Shown: one piece after another, positions 16,689 to 26,754 of the stretch
How positions within the stretch are numbered: the stretch's first letter is position 1
Layout of the letters: the number at the start of each line of letters is the position of its first letter
Assembly: GCA_029565395.1 (NCBI GenBank)
Contig: JAKQOG010000249.1
Location: 112,597-176,596 of the forward strand
Reading direction: 5' to 3'
DNA length: 64,000 bases
Origin: Candidatus Hydrogenedentota bacterium
GTDB taxonomy: Bacteria; Hydrogenedentota; Hydrogenedentia; Hydrogenedentales; CAILVY01
The notes under the pieces: model-generated
Told to the model about the DNA's origin: nothing
What the model saw: only the letters and a program-made list of their open reading frames with translations
Databases searched by the model: none
Program-made: the position numbers and the translations under genes

Positions 16689-19184
16689 TTGCTTGAAGTG
16701 AAGGGCGTGAAGGCCATGGGTAAAGAGTGTTACGGGGTGCCTTTGGGCGGCATCGGCACGGGCGCGATGGAATTGTGCGGAGACGGACGCTTCCGCAATA
16801 TCTCGATTAATAACAACCGTCTTCCTGAGTCGCATATCGCAAAAGCCGAACATACATTCATAGCGATTCGTATCGGGTCAGCGAAAGGCGTGTATGCGCG
16901 GATGCTGCAGCATTCCGTAGAGGGGGAATCTGAAGAGGCAGGAGCGCCGCCCCGCATGCGCCGCGATCTGTTGCATTGGCGCGGAGCCTATCCCGCCGTG
17001 CATTATAAAGTGAAAGATGTGGATTGTCCCGCGGAAGTCGTGTGGACGGCCTTCGCGCCTCTTATCCCTTTTGATTACGATGCATCCACGATGCCCGCAA
17101 TTTTTTGTAGTGTCCGCTTTGCGAATCAAACGGATGAAACCCTTGCGGTTTCCGCAGTATTCAATTGGGAAGATCTCGGTGGCCGGATAGGAACCTATAT
17201 CCCGGCGGAAACGGCGCGGATCATGCCCCTTGTGGTGGATGAACAGGAAGATGGGGAGTTGCTGACAACTCCGGAATCCGCGCCCGACGGGACGCTGCTG
17301 TTCAACGCGGTGGAGTTCGGATCGCACCGCGATACCTTCACCAATGCGCATGGGCAGTATTGCCTGGCCGCGCGGCGCAAGAAAGGGGTGAACAAAGTTA
17401 CGGCCGTTGCGTGGGATTCAAATTCCCCGGAGGATCGGGAGATTTTTTGGGAGCGGTTCCTGGAGCAGGGCGATCTCACCCGGTGTGTACCGCGAAGCCC
17501 GAAGAAACGTTCCGGGGCAGTGTGTTGTTCCTATGAACTGCTGCCGCAGCAGGAATGCCGGGCGGATTTTGTGTTGACTTGGTTCTGCCCCCGAAATGAC
17601 ATTCACGGAATGAGAATTGGGAATGGTTACACGAATAAATTTCCAAATGCCGTGGAGATTGCACGCAAGGGCCTCCGCCATTTGGTGTATTTTTTCACTG
17701 CGGTGGAAGAATGGCAAAAACGCATTCGAAATTCCTCGCTTCCTTCCTGGTTTAGCCGGTTGCTGGTGAACAGTGCGCAAATCTTCTGTACCAATTCGAT
17801 CTATGCCCGGGACGGCCGGGTTTGTTTTATGGAGAGCCCGCAGTATCCCGGACTGGGCCGGTTGGATATCCGGTTATATGCGTCGTTTGGCGCCATGCTT
17901 TTCTTTCCGCGATTTGAAGAAAATGAATTGCAGCAGATCGCACGGGCTTCTGGAGTAAAAACACCCGCACGCTTATGCGCCGATCTGGGTGCTTCGGGAT
18001 ATTTTGAGCCGCGGTTTGACGATGCGGGCGGGGGGCAGGTGGAGCGGTGCGTGCATTTTGTACTTTCGGCATATCGCAATTATGTCCTTATCGGCAGTCT
18101 GCCGCGTCTGCAGGAACTTTTACCCGCGGCGCGTGCGGCGATGGCGTCAGTTTTAATGCTGGATCAGAACGGCGATGGAATTCCTGAAATCAGTGAAAGT
18201 GTCACCTATGACGGAATAAAGGTGACCGGCCTGAATGCATATGCGGCGGGATTGTGGGTGGCGGCGATGCGGGCGTATGCGCACCTTATGCGCACCCAGG
18301 GGCAGTTGGAAGAAGCCGCGTGGTATGAGGAAGCGTACAAACGGGCGGCCGTGAGTTATGAACAGCTCTTCTGGGATGAACAGGGGGGATATTACCGGCT
18401 CGGCCGAACCCCTTCCGAAGCAGTGTGCCATAGCGCGCAGTTGGCCGGGCAATGGTATGCGGATTTCTTGGGTTTGGGAACCCTCTTTCAACGGAATCAT
18501 ATCCTTCGCGCCCTCGACAGCCTCCTTCAACACGTCCCGCAAGGAGGGGCGAATGCCGTATCCAACGGCCAGGGGGACGAAGTATGGCCGGGATTTGAGG
18601 TGGCCCATCTTGTGTGCCTTTTATTGTATCGAGGACGCGCAGAAGATGCGCTCCGCCTGCTGGAAGGATATGCCGCCGCGTTTAATTATCAGCAGTGTAC
18701 GCCCTTTAATTTCCCCAATAAGTGGGACGTGGGTAAAAATGCATTGGCGCCGGACGGCCTGGGGAGGCATTTGAGCGCCTTATCCTTGTGGCATGTGCTG
18801 TATGCGATTCAAGGGTTGGAATTGAATGTGCCGGAACAGGCGCTCCGCGTGACCCCGCGTCTTTTACCCGGCTGGCATACACTGAATGCACCGATATTCA
18901 CTCCGATCTGCCTGGGATGGCTTCAATACACGGAAGATGTCATGAAGCCCTATCGCCAACATGTGCATGTTTCCTTTGACAGCCCCGTGATTGTAAAAAC
19001 CCTGGAATTGTGTGTGCCGAATGAAGTAAATGCCGTACAGGTGCGGTGTGAAGATGTGCATGGAATCCTGGATGTAACCCATCGGCTTATCGCCGGTAGC
19101 CATGCCAAACGCGTGATCATCACCGCCCGTCAACCCGTTACCGTCTTGGATACCCTCAGCGTGAATCTTGAAGGGCGGGGCTGA
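16689..19184 (+). CDS. GH116 family beta-glucosidase / glucosylceramidase-like enzyme
   Basis: 831 aa, in the size range of GH116 (GBA2-like) enzymes. The N-terminal beta-sandwich has the signature GVPLGGIGTGAMELCGDGRF. The (alpha/alpha)6 catalytic domain starts near residue 350. E382 in FMESPQYPG followed by RLYASFGAMLFFP fits the family nucleophile, and D508 in ESVTYDGIKVTGLNAYAAGLW fits the acid/base. The enzyme would remove terminal beta-linked glucose, or a related sugar, from a lipid or oligosaccharide; it has no signal peptide and should be cytoplasmic. The TTG at 16689 has AAGGGA 6 nt upstream; an ATG at 16716 is an alternative start. Confidence 0.85.
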   Translation: MLEVKGVKAMGKECYGVPLGGIGTGAMELCGDGRFRNISINNNRLPESHIAKAEHTFIAIRIGSAKGVYARMLQHSVEGESEEAGAPPRMRRDLLHWRGAYPAVHYKVKDVDCPAEVVWTAFAPLIPFDYDASTMPAIFCSVRFANQTDETLAVSAVFNWEDLGGRIGTYIPAETARIMPLVVDEQEDGELLTTPESAPDGTLLFNAVEFGSHRDTFTNAHGQYCLAARRKKGVNKVTAVAWDSNSPEDREIFWERFLEQGDLTRCVPRSPKKRSGAVCCSYELLPQQECRADFVLTWFCPRNDIHGMRIGNGYTNKFPNAVEIARKGLRHLVYFFTAVEEWQKRIRNSSLPSWFSRLLVNSAQIFCTNSIYARDGRVCFMESPQYPGLGRLDIRLYASFGAMLFFPRFEENELQQIARASGVKTPARLCADLGASGYFEPRFDDAGGGQVERCVHFVLSAYRNYVLIGSLPRLQELLPAARAAMASVLMLDQNGDGIPEISESVTYDGIKVTGLNAYAAGLWVAAMRAYAHLMRTQGQLEEAAWYEEAYKRAAVSYEQLFWDEQGGYYRLGRTPSEAVCHSAQLAGQWYADFLGLGTLFQRNHILRALDSLLQHVPQGGANAVSNGQGDEVWPGFEVAHLVCLLLYRGRAEDALRLLEGYAAAFNYQQCTPFNFPNKWDVGKNALAPDGLGRHLSALSLWHVLYAIQGLELNVPEQALRVTPRLLPGWHTLNAPIFTPICLGWLQYTEDVMKPYRQHVHVSFDSPVIVKTLELCVPNEVNAVQVRCEDVHGILDVTHRLIAGSHAKRVIITARQPVTVLDTLSVNLEGRG

Positions 19185-19310
19185 CCGGATTTTTCACAAG
19201 GTAAATCCGCATGGTTTACTAAAAGGTAAATCCCGCTTCCACACAACTCCCACGCAGGTAAGATCTCTTCGCTGCAAAGAAAGTCCCATACCTCGCGTTC
19301 AAAATCGTCA

Positions 19311-19525
19311 TTCCCGCGCAGGGGGCTTTCCAAAAATAGGATGATACCCTTCTTTCGGCCCTTCGGGGCTGATATATCGGAAAAACCGTTTACCCAGGGC
19401 ATCGCTTCGCTTGCCCTGGGCCGCATTCTTACGCGCTTGCCGCGCTACCCAGCAGGAGGAGTAACTGCGACAGTAATTTTTGGAGGACCCCGCAAGCGGG
19501 AATCCAGGATTCAACATTATTTCAC
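19311..19525. repeat. REP-like composite intergenic repeats
   Basis: This stretch between the GH116 and MtfA-like genes holds palindromic pieces. ATTCCCGCGCAGG occurs at about 19311 and CCCGCAAGCGGGAATCCAGG near 19490-19509. CCAGGGCATCGCTTCGCTTG followed by CCCTGGG forms a hairpin, and GCCCTTCGGGGC forms another. The segment ACCCAGGGCATCGCTTCGCT through CATTCTTACGCGCTTG reappears inverted at 27132-27175, and GCGGGAATCCAGGATTC also recurs at about 27036. No gene is seen in 19185-19580. Confidence 0.6.
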
Positions 19526-19580
19526 TCTCGTCCCAAAGCCAACGGGGGCCAACGCCTCGTTTCCCGTTCCCCGTTCGTCT

Positions 19581-20336
19581 TTATTGCCTAAAATATTCCG
19601 CGGGGTTTTGCCGGTAATAGGCCTGAAATTCCTTGTAAAATGCCGGATATTTCTGCCGGAAGAAAAGAGGCTGTTCGAAAAAGGCTTCCGTGGCCACCGC
19701 GAAAAATTCAGCGGGATCTTCCGCGCCGTATTCATCAAAGAAAGTGGGGCGGCGCCGGTTCACGTCCTTCACATGGCGTTCGTAGTGTTTGGCAAAGACC
19801 TCGATGAAGTGTTGGTGCGCGGACACGTTGGGGAACGCTTCTTCCCCCAGATCGTAGAGTTGGTGGGCGAATTCATGGAAGAGCACATTGCGTCCGTCGA
19901 ACGCTTTAAGATCGCGGCGGATGTCTTCCCAGGACAAAATCACCACCCCGCGATCCCAGGATTCCCCTTCCTGCGCTTCAGGATCTTCGTCTACGATTCC
20001 AGAAGGGTGTTCCTCCTTATGACGGGGAATGAATGCGCCGGGATACAGCAAAATGCTTTCCAAGCCGGGGAAAAAGCCGAAGTCGTGGCCCAGCAGGAGC
20101 ACGCAGGCATGTGCGGCGATGGTAAGGCGCATGCGATCAGTCAAGTGCAGGCCATTGCAGCCCTCGATGTTTTTTTCCGCGAAGAAAACATGAATATGTC
20201 CCTTCAAGGTGGCTTGGTGTTCCGGGGGCAGCAGGGAATAATAGGGAACATGACGTGCCAGCACCTTCTCCCAGGGTTCGGGAAAGGGCTTGGCCCGCCA
20301 TTGGGCTCTTCGGCGTGATCGGAAAAAACTAAGCAT
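19581..20336 (-). CDS. MtfA-like zinc-dependent peptidase
   Basis: 251 aa, matching the MtfA/DUF980 family in length and order of motifs. The N-terminus has WRAKPFPEPWEKVLARHVPYY and LPPEHQATLKGHIHVFFAEK, and the catalytic zinc motif is HEFAHQLY with downstream EFFAVATEAFFEQP. In enterobacteria MtfA cleaves peptides and binds the repressor Mlc to influence PTS glucose uptake. It is cytoplasmic, with no signal peptide. The gene is the last in the minus-strand run after uppP and the GT-C protein. Confidence 0.9.
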   Translation of the reverse strand: MLSFFRSRRRAQWRAKPFPEPWEKVLARHVPYYSLLPPEHQATLKGHIHVFFAEKNIEGCNGLHLTDRMRLTIAAHACVLLLGHDFGFFPGLESILLYPGAFIPRHKEEHPSGIVDEDPEAQEGESWDRGVVILSWEDIRRDLKAFDGRNVLFHEFAHQLYDLGEEAFPNVSAHQHFIEVFAKHYERHVKDVNRRRPTFFDEYGAEDPAEFFAVATEAFFEQPLFFRQKYPAFYKEFQAYYRQNPAEYFRQ

Positions 20337-20348
20337 GGGATTTTTGGG

Positions 20349-21842
20349 TTATGTGGGTGGCGGACATCCAAAAAAATGGGTGGCCAGCATCCAAAGTACT
20401 AGAAATTTGTCGGGCACGAATTGTTGAAAGCTGAGGGAAGCGCCGCGCGGGAAAACATGCTGATAAACAAAGGCATAGTAGTTGAAGGGTTGGCCATCGG
20501 GCAGCGTGGTGATTTCTGAGAGGGTTTCGGGGTTAAGACCGTGTTGTTGGACCAGTTCGTTTGTGGCACGTTGAATATAAATCGTATCTATGAATCCGGC
20601 GTATTGAAGGACGAAGAGGGTGTTCCAGGCCACGAAGAGTGCCGCCACCGCAATGCCCAAAAATTTAAACCGGCCCAGGCGGGCCAGCAAGAGCGCCAAT
20701 CCAAGCGCGAAGATGGGCACGCAGTCGCTCATGCGTCGCATGCCGAACGCCCACCCCAGGTTGAGCGCGCAGGCGTTGATATACACTTGAAGCAGGAAGG
20801 CGGCGGCGAGGGCTCCGTAAATTTTGCGGTGTTCTTTGGGCGTCCAGAAAAAGCCCAGGAGGGCGATGCCACAGAGAGGCGTCCAGGTGATCAATCCGAA
20901 TTTCAGGGAGAAGAGCGCGGCGAGGAAATCCGGGTGGGTCCATTGCACGAAATCCGGACCCTGCGGCACGGTGAAAAATTTCCCAAAGATAATTTTCCAG
21001 CCGATCATTTGCGGAATGAATGCCAGCAGGGACCCTGCGGCACATATACTTAGATTGAGGGCATTTTTTCTGGAAGGTGTTGTTAATAGGTCAATGGCGG
21101 GGATGATGGCGAAAAGGATGTTCTGCCAACGGACGAGTGCAGCCAGCCCAAGCGCGAGCCCGATCAGGAACCATCTCAACAAAGTGTTTTCTTGCCGCAG
21201 GCGCGCCCAGGTGAAGAGAAAAAGCGCGGTGGTGAAAAAGGAGGTGGAATGAGACATGGCGAATTCGGGGTAGGTGTAATACAGGGCGGGGGAGGCGGCC
21301 CATGCGCAAAGGGCGGTGATGACGCTCAGACCGGAAGAGAACCACGTGCGCAGGAAGAAATAGGTAAGGAGGAGGCCGAATAATCCGTAAAGGGAAATAG
21401 CGAGAAAGACGGCCATATGATAGGGCTGAGAAAAGCCGTCCGGCTTTCCGCCGAGATCGGGCGCAAGCGGATGAGCCAACAGGATAAAAGGAGACCAGAG
21501 CAGCCCTGGGCCGATGGCGAAACAGTTGGACAGATGCCCCGTTGCGGTCCTGGGGCTGTTTGGATTGGCCCATTGCGCCGCGCCGGGGGTGATGTACTTG
21601 TTCAATTCGCGGTATTCATTTTCAAAATCGAGATCGCCGTCGAAGAGCATGGAATGAATCCAGGAATAATAGCCTACGGGATCGTTGGCATGGATGGTTT
21701 GGAAGAGGGGGCGGTAGAGGTTGAGCGTGGTGAAGAACCAGAAGTACACCAAGAAGACCAGGAGAATAGCGGCGGTTCCGGGATCGACATGGTGGCTCCA
21801 ACGTTTGGGAAAGTTTGCAAGGTGCTGAAGAGCCGCGTTCAT
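20349..21842 (-). CDS. Polytopic GT-C-like glycosyltransferase family protein
   Basis: 497 aa with about ten to twelve membrane segments. The first loop contains NDPVGYYSWIHSMLFDGDLD followed by FENEY, a motif seen in GT39-like membrane proteins of PVC bacteria, with acidic residues in the position of GT-C catalytic Asp/Glu. Later loops include PQGPDFVQWTHPDFLAALFS and a soluble end. It starts 7 nt after the uppP stop, so the two are probably cotranscribed. This is consistent with use of undecaprenyl-phosphate-linked sugar donors, which is an inference. Confidence 0.75.
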   Translation of the reverse strand: MNAALQHLANFPKRWSHHVDPGTAAILLVFLVYFWFFTTLNLYRPLFQTIHANDPVGYYSWIHSMLFDGDLDFENEYRELNKYITPGAAQWANPNSPRTATGHLSNCFAIGPGLLWSPFILLAHPLAPDLGGKPDGFSQPYHMAVFLAISLYGLFGLLLTYFFLRTWFSSGLSVITALCAWAASPALYYTYPEFAMSHSTSFFTTALFLFTWARLRQENTLLRWFLIGLALGLAALVRWQNILFAIIPAIDLLTTPSRKNALNLSICAAGSLLAFIPQMIGWKIIFGKFFTVPQGPDFVQWTHPDFLAALFSLKFGLITWTPLCGIALLGFFWTPKEHRKIYGALAAAFLLQVYINACALNLGWAFGMRRMSDCVPIFALGLALLLARLGRFKFLGIAVAALFVAWNTLFVLQYAGFIDTIYIQRATNELVQQHGLNPETLSEITTLPDGQPFNYYAFVYQHVFPRGASLSFQQFVPDKFLVLWMLATHFFGCPPPT

Positions 21843-21849
21843 GGCCGCA

Positions 21850-22659
21850 TCACCGCATGGCGGGCGCTAGCAACATCAAGAGCAGCACAATGGCTCCAAG
21901 GATGATGCGGTAATAGCCAAACACGATGAAGCTGTGTTTTCGGATAAACGTCATCAGCCAGGCCACGACCACATAGGCAACAAGAAACGAAACGATGGAT
22001 CCCACCGCCAATAAAGCCCATTGGTTCCCCGTGAAATGGAAGCCGGTTTCCATCAAGGTAAAGGTGGTGGCGCCGAGCATGGTGGGGATGGCGAGAAAGA
22101 AAGAGAATTCTGCGGCAGCGGACCGGGACGCGCCCAAGAGCATGGCGCCGATGATGGTGGCGGCGGACCGGGAGGTTCCGGGAATCATCGCGAGGCATTG
22201 TATAAAGCCAATGCCGACCGCGATGACGTAGCTTACTTCGCTCACATGTGAAAAGCGCGGCGTTTGTTTTCGCCGTTCCAGCACGATAAGGAAAATGCCG
22301 CCGATAATCAGCGCGAGGGACACCGTAACGCTGTTGAACAGCCATGCTTCGATGAGGTCATCCAGCAAGAATCCCAGGACTGCCGCGGGGAGAAAGGCCG
22401 CCACGACTTTTGTCCACAACAAAAGAACGGGCTTTGTCTCGGTATTTTTCCCAAACGGCCACAGTTCTTTCCAGAAATAGAGGACCACGGAAAGAATCGC
22501 GGGGAGTTGGATGGCCACCATGAAGGTGTCGGCAAAAACAGGATCGTTCCCCAGTTTAAGGTATTCTTCCACCAGGATCATGTGGCCGGTGCTGCTGATG
22601 GGGAGGAATTCCGTAATTCCTTCTACAATGGCTAAAACAATGGCGTTGATGAAATCCAC
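21850..22659 (-). CDS. uppP: Undecaprenyl-diphosphatase
   Basis: 269 aa, standard UppP/BacA length, with about eight membrane segments. The signature motifs are AIVEGITEFLPISSTGHMILVEE at the N-terminus and IPGTSRSAATIIGAMLLGASRSAA in the second half, containing the conserved Glu, Ser and Arg residues. The enzyme recycles undecaprenyl pyrophosphate to the monophosphate carrier at the periplasmic face for peptidoglycan and surface polysaccharide synthesis, and confers some bacitracin tolerance. It is transcribed divergently from the first membrane paralogue at 22794. Confidence 0.95.
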   Translation of the reverse strand: MDFINAIVLAIVEGITEFLPISSTGHMILVEEYLKLGNDPVFADTFMVAIQLPAILSVVLYFWKELWPFGKNTETKPVLLLWTKVVAAFLPAAVLGFLLDDLIEAWLFNSVTVSLALIIGGIFLIVLERRKQTPRFSHVSEVSYVIAVGIGFIQCLAMIPGTSRSAATIIGAMLLGASRSAAAEFSFFLAIPTMLGATTFTLMETGFHFTGNQWALLAVGSIVSFLVAYVVVAWLMTFIRKHSFIVFGYYRIILGAIVLLLMLLAPAMR

Positions 22660-22793
22660 AAAAAACTCCCGAAAGTACGCAAATGCGTCATCATGGTATC
22701 ACATGGTTTTTCCGATTGGCGAATTTAAAAACACGCTTGCACGGCGCGCGCCGTCCCGCTACGATGTCTTACGCGGAACGGATCAAGACGGAT

Positions 22794-24701
22794 ATGAAAT
22801 GGATGCGCGCCATGCCCCGCTGGATTTGGGGCCTGATGATTGTAATAAGCGTGGTGGAACCCATCACCCACGCCGTGCTGCTCTATGGCCTGCCGGAGTC
22901 GATGGCCTCCACGGGCCTGCATATCGGGGACACGGCGTTTTTCCTCACCGCGATGCGGATTTTTTTAAACGGCTTCGATTCGCCCTATGCCACCTGCCAA
23001 AGCCCGGCATGCTTTGCCAGCGTTACCTATTTTAACGTTCCCCATGACTGGCTCTATGGCCTGCTTGGGCTCATTGGGGCGATCGTTCAAATACCCCCAT
23101 TCCTTTTCTTAGGGATGGTGAATGGCCTCGGAGTGCTCCTGTATTTGTTGGCGGTATACTGGTTCTTGTGCGAGATCATGAGGGAGCGGGCGAATCTCGC
23201 GTTTTTGATATTTGCAGTAAGCGGTGGCCTCGGTGGATTATTGTATGTGCTTTCGGGAATAGCGGGCGCGCATGGGCTGCCGGGCTTTGAGACCTGGTTT
23301 CACCGGTATGCGCGGTATGAATTAATCGAGGGGCCGTTTCTTGCGCCCTGGCTGGTGGCGCCGCGCCTGTATTACACCCTGCCCCTGGCGTTAGGGTTTG
23401 CCGCATTGACGCTATGGCTGCGTGACTACAGATGTGACCGGCCCTCGCCGGGATGGGCTTCCATAATAGCGGTGTTTCTGTGCGGATACCTCAATATGCG
23501 GCTCGGGCCGCTCTTTGTGGCGGTTGCAGCGTTGTATGCATTAGCGGATCATTCCGCATCATGGCAGCAACGGATCAGGTTTGTGCTGGTGTTTACAGTT
23601 CCTGTGATGCTGGCGGCGCTTATTGTGTTGATACAGTTCCGATGGGACCCGGCAGGCGCGCAAAACGCCTATGGCTTGCTCCATCGCTGCGCCTGGTTTG
23701 GTTCTGTCTTCGCCCTTCTGTTCTGGCAACTGTTTGTATTGCCATTTGCCGTGCGCGCGGGCTGGAAAGAGATGCCGTGGCGGGTGCGGTTTGTGCTGGG
23801 AGCACTTTTGGGATACCTTGCACTGTTTACAGTGCTCTACGCCACACATCAAGTGTACTGGGGGAATCTGTTCGCCGGGGGCGACACGGCGGCGGCCATC
23901 GCTGTTTCGGATTGGGCACTCCTGGGTGTTGTACCCGGAATCGCAATCACAGCATGGCTTTTTTCAAAACGTGGTACTCCCTCTTCCGCGTCTGAACAAA
24001 ATGCGGAGAAGACCCGTCTACTGGCGTGGTGTTGGTTGTGGCTCCTGATTTTTCTCGCGGTGGCGGTTTCCGCGTTTGGACAGGGATCGTTCATGCGCTT
24101 CATGCCGGAACGGTTCCTGGTGTTGCTGGGCATTCCGGTGGCGGTGCTTTCGGCGGAAGGACTTCATCGCATGCCAAGAGTGTTTTCACGGGCGATGCTG
24201 GGCGTACTGGTGATGAGCGGGATCTGTTCGTTCACTGTGGCGGCACTCTGTTTCCAGGGACCTCTTGGATTTCATCTGAAGGGCGCCTTTGCCTGGACGC
24301 ATAACGAGGTGATGTCGCCAGTGGATGCGCGCTTGATACAAAAGATCAGAGGCGGCAGGGTGTTGTGCCCAGCGTCTGTGCCACCCTTATTTGGAGACAT
24401 CGTCGTCCATACCCGGCCAAAAACGCGCACGCTTTTCGGTCAGGCGACAATGGATTACAGCGGCATCGACATGGAAACCATGGGCCGGAACGTGCAACGC
24501 TTCTTTGATTCTTCGACAAGCGATGAGGAGCGCAGAGCGTTTGTGGAGAAGTGGTGTGTGGACTATGTCTATTGCCCGGAGACCTGTCCGGTGAATGAGG
24601 ATACGCTCCAGCAATTGAGGAAGGCCTCTTGGCTCCATGAAGTGGCCGGGGAAAATCGTGCGGCGGTATTTATGGTAATCAAAGATCCGGAAAAGAAGTA
24701 A
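22794..24701 (+). CDS. Polytopic membrane protein, paralogue 1 of 3
   Basis: 635 aa from the ATG at 22794, set by alignment with paralogue 2; longer in-frame starts exist at 22683 and 22764. About twelve hydrophobic segments precede a soluble C-terminus of about 130 residues. Shared with the two paralogues are HIGDTAFFLTAMRIFLNGFD, SPYATCQSP, GLPGFETWFHRYARYELIEG, PRLYYTLPLALGFA, RFLVLLGIPVAVLSAEGL and the C-terminal WCVDYVYCPETCPV. The layout (acidic first loop, late soluble domain ending in a VDYVY motif) resembles GT-C glycosyltransferases, but no named family was recognised. An IS1634-type element separates it from paralogue 2. Confidence 0.7.
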   Translation: MKWMRAMPRWIWGLMIVISVVEPITHAVLLYGLPESMASTGLHIGDTAFFLTAMRIFLNGFDSPYATCQSPACFASVTYFNVPHDWLYGLLGLIGAIVQIPPFLFLGMVNGLGVLLYLLAVYWFLCEIMRERANLAFLIFAVSGGLGGLLYVLSGIAGAHGLPGFETWFHRYARYELIEGPFLAPWLVAPRLYYTLPLALGFAALTLWLRDYRCDRPSPGWASIIAVFLCGYLNMRLGPLFVAVAALYALADHSASWQQRIRFVLVFTVPVMLAALIVLIQFRWDPAGAQNAYGLLHRCAWFGSVFALLFWQLFVLPFAVRAGWKEMPWRVRFVLGALLGYLALFTVLYATHQVYWGNLFAGGDTAAAIAVSDWALLGVVPGIAITAWLFSKRGTPSSASEQNAEKTRLLAWCWLWLLIFLAVAVSAFGQGSFMRFMPERFLVLLGIPVAVLSAEGLHRMPRVFSRAMLGVLVMSGICSFTVAALCFQGPLGFHLKGAFAWTHNEVMSPVDARLIQKIRGGRVLCPASVPPLFGDIVVHTRPKTRTLFGQATMDYSGIDMETMGRNVQRFFDSSTSDEERRAFVEKWCVDYVYCPETCPVNEDTLQQLRKASWLHEVAGENRAAVFMVIKDPEKK

Positions 24702-24775
24702 ACTGGACTTCCCACCAACTCTTAATCGTGCTTGTCATTGTGAGTCCCCCCCGTCGAAGCGCCCGGATGAACTAA

Positions 24776-26729
24776 CCCAACTTCCGCAGTTAAATTTGTA
24801 AGTGGTTGATTTTATTGGATCGATGTCCAAAAGTCTTCACTACATTTTGTGAGTTTCGAGTCTTTGGGGGAGATGCAGTCCGAGCAGTTGCAGGAGGATG
24901 ACTTGGTGTTCGTCGGGCTGAGTAACACAGCGTTTTCGGATTTCGACCCCGGTCTTCGTGGGAATGACCACATCCACGAGACTAATGCGCTTTAATTCGT
25001 CGAACACTTTCCTGGGTTCATCGCCCAAACCGGCTTGGCGGCATAATTGGGCGAGGGTTTTCCAGAGCACGTAGGCCAGAAAACAGACCAGAATATGTGC
25101 TTGGACGCGTCCAGGGATCTGGTGCCAGATGGGGCGGATGCGCAGGTCGCTCTTGTGGATGCGGAAAGCGGCTTCGGCTTCGGTCAATTGGATATAGGTG
25201 CGCCATAGGTCTTCGGCGCTCCACTCGGCGACGTTGCTGCGCAACAGGTAACACCCTTCGCTCAGTTCGCTCCAGGCACGCCATTCTTCAACCTCCTTCC
25301 AACGCACTGTGGCGCCTCCGTCGGCCCGTGTGCCAATCGTGACATGAAACAACCCGGCGGCCCGGCTGTTGAGTCCCTTAAGCCGTCCGACGCGTTGCGC
25401 AATCAACAACGGTTCTTGGCGTTTGCCCGCACAGGACTTGGCTATTTTTTCCAATCCTTCCCGGATCCGTTGGGCGAACCGCTCATGCATCGACTTTTCT
25501 TTCTCGCGCCGGTCGGCGCTACGGCACAGAATAAAGGTTTCTTGGCCATCGGGAGAGGGGCATTTCTTCACCTCAAGCCCTTCACGCACCGTTTCCCACC
25601 CTTGGGAAAGCAACTCGCATTCAAACTTCTTCAACGCGCTCTTGGGCGTCCCCACCAGATAACGCCGCCCGTGACGCTGTAAAAACTCAATGTGTTCCTC
25701 GGACACCATGCCGCGATCCATCACCCAAATGCGATTGGAACGGCCATAGCGCCCCTCCATCGTCTCCACGATTTCCTCCAGCGTCGTGGAGTCGTGACGG
25801 TTGCCCGCGAACACCTCATAGCCCAGCGGCATCCCGCTACGGCTCACCACCAGCCCGATGCACACCTGCTTGCAATCCCCCCGTCCGTCGCGCGAATACC
25901 CCCGCTGCGCCAACGGATTCTTGGCGGCTTCGCCTTCAAAATACGTCGATGTCACATCGTAGAGCAACAGGTCATACTCCAGATCGAACAGCGTCCCCAG
26001 ACGCTCCTTCAAATGCCGCTCCAACGCCTCCTTGTGCGGAAGCAACTTGTCCAGCGCACGGTAAAGCCGGTCATCGCTCACTTTTTCCGCCGGAATACCC
26101 AGTAAATCCTCCATCGCACTGTGCCCATAAAAATGTTCGGCGATATGCAACTCGCTCGAGGGTTCGCATACCCGCGACAATACCAACACCTGCGCCATCA
26201 CCGACCACGGGATGGCTTCGCGCCCCCCGCGCAACGTCTCGGCGAAGAACTCGTCCAAGCCCACCTGGCGCAACAGTTCCCGCCCCAGCCAAGGACCGCC
26301 AAATGAACGCAACCGCTCCACACGCACACGTGACGTGTCCACTTCCACCCACGACGAATCTTCTTCGAACAAACCTTGTTGAACCGGACGATGCCCGTGC
26401 GCCGCTGCGGCCACCCCGCGCCGGCCTCCCGCCGGCATGGCGCCCAAGTAGGCCACTACGCGCGAACGCGGTCCGCGCTCCGTACGCACCGACTCCATCA
26501 ACGCCCAATACGCGTGCCGTTTGCCATCCTTGTTGCGATATATTGGCCGTATGTACATGGCTTCATTATGCACATCCGGATCGCGTTGACAAGGGGGTAG
26601 GTCTTCACTACACGTCACTTTGTCAAATCGTAAAAACAGTCCCTGTTTATTCTCAAGGACTTACAACCGCGCAAGGAGAAAACTTAGAGCAATTTTAGCT
26701 AAAATATGCACCTAACTGCGGAAGTTGGG
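24776..26729 (-). mobile_element. IS1634-family insertion sequence, complete
   Basis: A 1954-bp element bounded by perfect 17-bp inverted ends (CCCAACTTCCGCAGTTA at 24776-24792; its reverse complement at 26713-26729). The flanking CTAA at 24772-24775 and 26730-26733 is a likely 4-bp target duplication. It carries one intact transposase gene and inserted between two paralogous membrane protein genes without breaking either. Confidence 0.85.
24840..26558 (-). CDS. IS1634-family (IS4-like DDE) transposase
   Basis: 572 aa from the ATG at 26558 (MYIRPIYRNKDGKRHAYWAL); a frame to 26618 is possible but adds no family sequence. Features match IS1634 transposases: VAYLG near the N-terminus, YDVTSTYFEGEA containing the first catalytic Asp, GMPLGYEVFAGNRHDSTTLE, IWVMDRGMVSEE with the second Asp, and late SDLRIRPIWHQ with FRIHK preceding it around the third acidic residue, followed by AHILVCFLAYVLWKTL. 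The protein cuts and joins the ends of its own element. The reading frame is intact, so the element may be active. Confidence 0.93.
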   Translation of the reverse strand: MYIRPIYRNKDGKRHAYWALMESVRTERGPRSRVVAYLGAMPAGGRRGVAAAAHGHRPVQQGLFEEDSSWVEVDTSRVRVERLRSFGGPWLGRELLRQVGLDEFFAETLRGGREAIPWSVMAQVLVLSRVCEPSSELHIAEHFYGHSAMEDLLGIPAEKVSDDRLYRALDKLLPHKEALERHLKERLGTLFDLEYDLLLYDVTSTYFEGEAAKNPLAQRGYSRDGRGDCKQVCIGLVVSRSGMPLGYEVFAGNRHDSTTLEEIVETMEGRYGRSNRIWVMDRGMVSEEHIEFLQRHGRRYLVGTPKSALKKFECELLSQGWETVREGLEVKKCPSPDGQETFILCRSADRREKEKSMHERFAQRIREGLEKIAKSCAGKRQEPLLIAQRVGRLKGLNSRAAGLFHVTIGTRADGGATVRWKEVEEWRAWSELSEGCYLLRSNVAEWSAEDLWRTYIQLTEAEAAFRIHKSDLRIRPIWHQIPGRVQAHILVCFLAYVLWKTLAQLCRQAGLGDEPRKVFDELKRISLVDVVIPTKTGVEIRKRCVTQPDEHQVILLQLLGLHLPQRLETHKM

Positions 26730-26754
26730 CTAAGAAGAAACATCTGAACACATC

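Noticed and set aside
24832..26615. GTCTTCACTACA present at both sides of the transposase gene as possible IS ends
   Set aside because: The two copies are in direct orientation, whereas the 17-bp inverted ends with CTAA duplications lie outside them.
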